From Bacteroidota bacterium (lineage in GTDB: Bacteria; Bacteroidota; Ignavibacteria; Ignavibacteriales; Ignavibacteriaceae): a DNA stretch of 5,636 nt. The translations under genes and the position numbers were made by a program. The stretch lies in contig JAJYOQ010000287.1 of the NCBI GenBank assembly GCA_021796135.1, forward strand, positions 1 to 5,636. The letters run 5' to 3'. A model generated the notes under the pieces. It was not told the origin of the DNA, made no database searches, and saw nothing but the letters and a program-made list of their open reading frames with translations. Below are positions 5,139 to 5,636 of this stretch, one piece after another; position 1 is the stretch's first letter; every line of letters begins with the position of its first letter.

Positions 5139-5173
5139 GCATTATGAATGCACTGTGAATGCACTCTGAATAC
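5130..5173. repeat. Tandem array of four 11-bp repeats
   Basis: Consecutive units are ATTATGAATGC (5130-5140), ATTATGAATGC (5141-5151), ACTGTGAATGC (5152-5162) and ACTCTGAATAC (5163-5173), with a degraded fifth unit starting ACTATAAC. The first two are identical and the rest drift progressively. The first unit doubles as the 3' arm of the adjoining hairpin. The 11-bp period is close to one helical turn, but no origin or regulator is recognisable nearby, so slippage from the palindrome arm is the simplest explanation. Confidence 0.78.
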
Positions 5174-5315
5174 ACTATAACAAGCCTTCTAATAGCCTTA
5201 TCTTGCGCATATCTCACACTTAACCTCTATCTTTCCCATAATCAAACAATAGAAATTCTCTCCTAATAGTTTAATCAGCCTATAAGAGTCATATCATTCC
5301 ATATAAAAGAAATCA

Positions 5316-5441
5316 CTAGGAACAATATTGTCCATCTGGATAATTATATGCAGTTTTAAATGATTGTTTTGAGTAAAAGGGTAAGCCGGAATACCAGTAG
5401 CCTAATATTCCGTTTTTACAAAAGTAATTTGTGTAGTTAAC
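5316..5441 (-). pseudogene. In-frame open extension beyond the stop of the right-edge gene
   Basis: Past the TAA at 5444-5442 the same minus-strand frame stays open for 41 codons to a TAG at 5318-5316. The translation is rich in glycine, tyrosine and tryptophan: KNGILGYWYSGLPFYSKQSF followed by KTAYNYPDGQYCS. The composition is more protein-like than expected from random AT-rich DNA. There is no start codon in this stretch, so it cannot be a separate gene. It could be the former C-terminus of the upstream gene cut off by a nonsense mutation, or chance. The inverted repeat at 5387-5412 lies within it, which favours the non-coding view. Confidence 0.25.
5387..5417 (+). terminator. Rho-independent terminator, plus-strand orientation
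   Basis: CGGAATA (5387-5393) and TATTCCG (5406-5412) form a 7-bp stem with a 12-nt loop, followed directly by TTTTT (5413-5417). No plus-strand gene is visible upstream. On the minus strand the hairpin lies 29 nt after the stop of the right-edge gene, with a poorer U tract, so it may serve that gene, possibly as a bidirectional terminator. Confidence 0.5.
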
Positions 5442-5636
5442 TTATAATTTTGAAATGATTTCAATGAAAAATAATTCTAAGCCAAAAGCTAATACTAAAA
5501 CAATTCCTGTGATTATGCGTCTCTTTACTTTGTCTCTTCTTCTTAATTCATTAAAATCTAAATCATGATATTCATTTTTTCTAATATAGTCGCCATCTGA
5601 TATTGACCACTCTCTTTCCTTAAATTGTTGCGCAAA
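5442..5636 (-). CDS. C-terminal end of a hypothetical membrane protein, cut by the right edge
   Basis: The minus strand is open from the window edge to a TAA at 5444-5442, giving the last 64 residues of a protein whose start lies outside. The visible part begins FAQQFKEREWSISDGDYIRK, continues through an acidic stretch (NEYHDLDFNE) and a very basic one (LRRRDKVKRR), and ends in one hydrophobic helix (IITGIVLVLAFGLELFFIEI) plus ISKL. The basic cluster just before the helix indicates, by the positive-inside rule, that the N-terminal bulk is cytoplasmic and the C-terminus faces outward, as in tail-anchored proteins. No family is recognised. The stop may be secondary, because the frame is open again for 41 codons after it. 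No ATG, GTG or TTG start suits a smaller complete gene. Confidence 0.65.
   Translation of the reverse strand, partial: FAQQFKEREWSISDGDYIRKNEYHDLDFNELRRRDKVKRRIITGIVLVLAFGLELFFIEIISKL

Larger units (their letters stand above)
4541..5441. other. Long region without an intact gene
   Basis: About 900 bp between the RCC1-like gene and the partial gene at the right edge contain no credible complete coding sequence. What is present is listed separately: a promoter candidate, three terminator-like hairpins, a GC-rich palindrome cluster, an 11-bp tandem array, and two protein-like minus-strand fragments without start codons. The mix of palindromes and coding debris looks like a decayed locus colonised by repeats. 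I see nothing definite in 4690-4895, apart from a weak ATCAG/CTGAT inverted repeat near 4723-4738. Confidence 0.6.

Noticed and set aside
5130..5173. CRISPR array
   Set aside because: Units are 11 bp and directly adjacent with no spacers, and no cas genes are present.
5198..5239. 13-residue minus-strand ORF (MGKIEVKCEICAR) with a CxxC pair
   Set aside because: Too short, no binding site, and the CxxC is a single chance pair.
5322..5331. Palindrome ACAATATTGT as an operator
   Set aside because: A 10-bp AT-rich palindrome is expected by chance, and no promoter or start codon lies beside it.

Overview
The window is AT-rich and most likely comes from a member of the Bacteroidota/Ignavibacteriota group. 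The best evidence is the secreted protein at 2612-4540. It ends in a Por/type IX secretion tail with the QNYPNPFNPSTQ motif and a final SGIYYYKL...RKMLLMK, which is the style typical of Ignavibacteria and relatives. The tRNA gene has no encoded CCA, and its promoter contains a TAATTTTG box that fits the Bacteroidota TAnnTTTG consensus. No replicon or species can be named.

Left part (1-1480) looks like accessory DNA. A partial minus-strand gene may run off the left edge (1-130). Divergent from it is a 246-residue protein (193-933) whose motifs suggest an ADP-ribosyltransferase-like fold. After about 250 bp with no convincing gene comes the C-terminal remnant of a large serine recombinase (1181-1474). 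It ends against a tRNA-Asn(GTT) gene (1486-1557, minus) that has a strong promoter and its own terminator. A decayed recombinase beside a tRNA suggests an eroded integrated element whose right boundary lies near 1437-1485.

Middle part (1761-4540) carries two minus-strand genes. The downstream one is a short monotopic phosphoglycosyl transferase (bacterial sugar transferase), which starts glycan assembly on undecaprenyl phosphate. The upstream one is a large secreted protein with a seven-unit RCC1-type beta-propeller, a fibronectin-III-like linker and a type IX sorting tail. A perfect 15-bp inverted repeat separates them, so co-transcription is uncertain. No glycan pathway genes accompany the transferase inside the window.

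Right part (4541-5636) is mostly non-coding. It holds several hairpins, a GC-rich cluster of palindromes, a short 11-bp tandem array, and protein-like fragments on the minus strand, including a possible ankyrin-repeat remnant. The last 195 bases are the 3' end of a minus-strand gene for a protein with a C-terminal membrane helix, cut by the window edge. Its reading frame stays open for 41 codons past the stop, which may mean a shortened gene.
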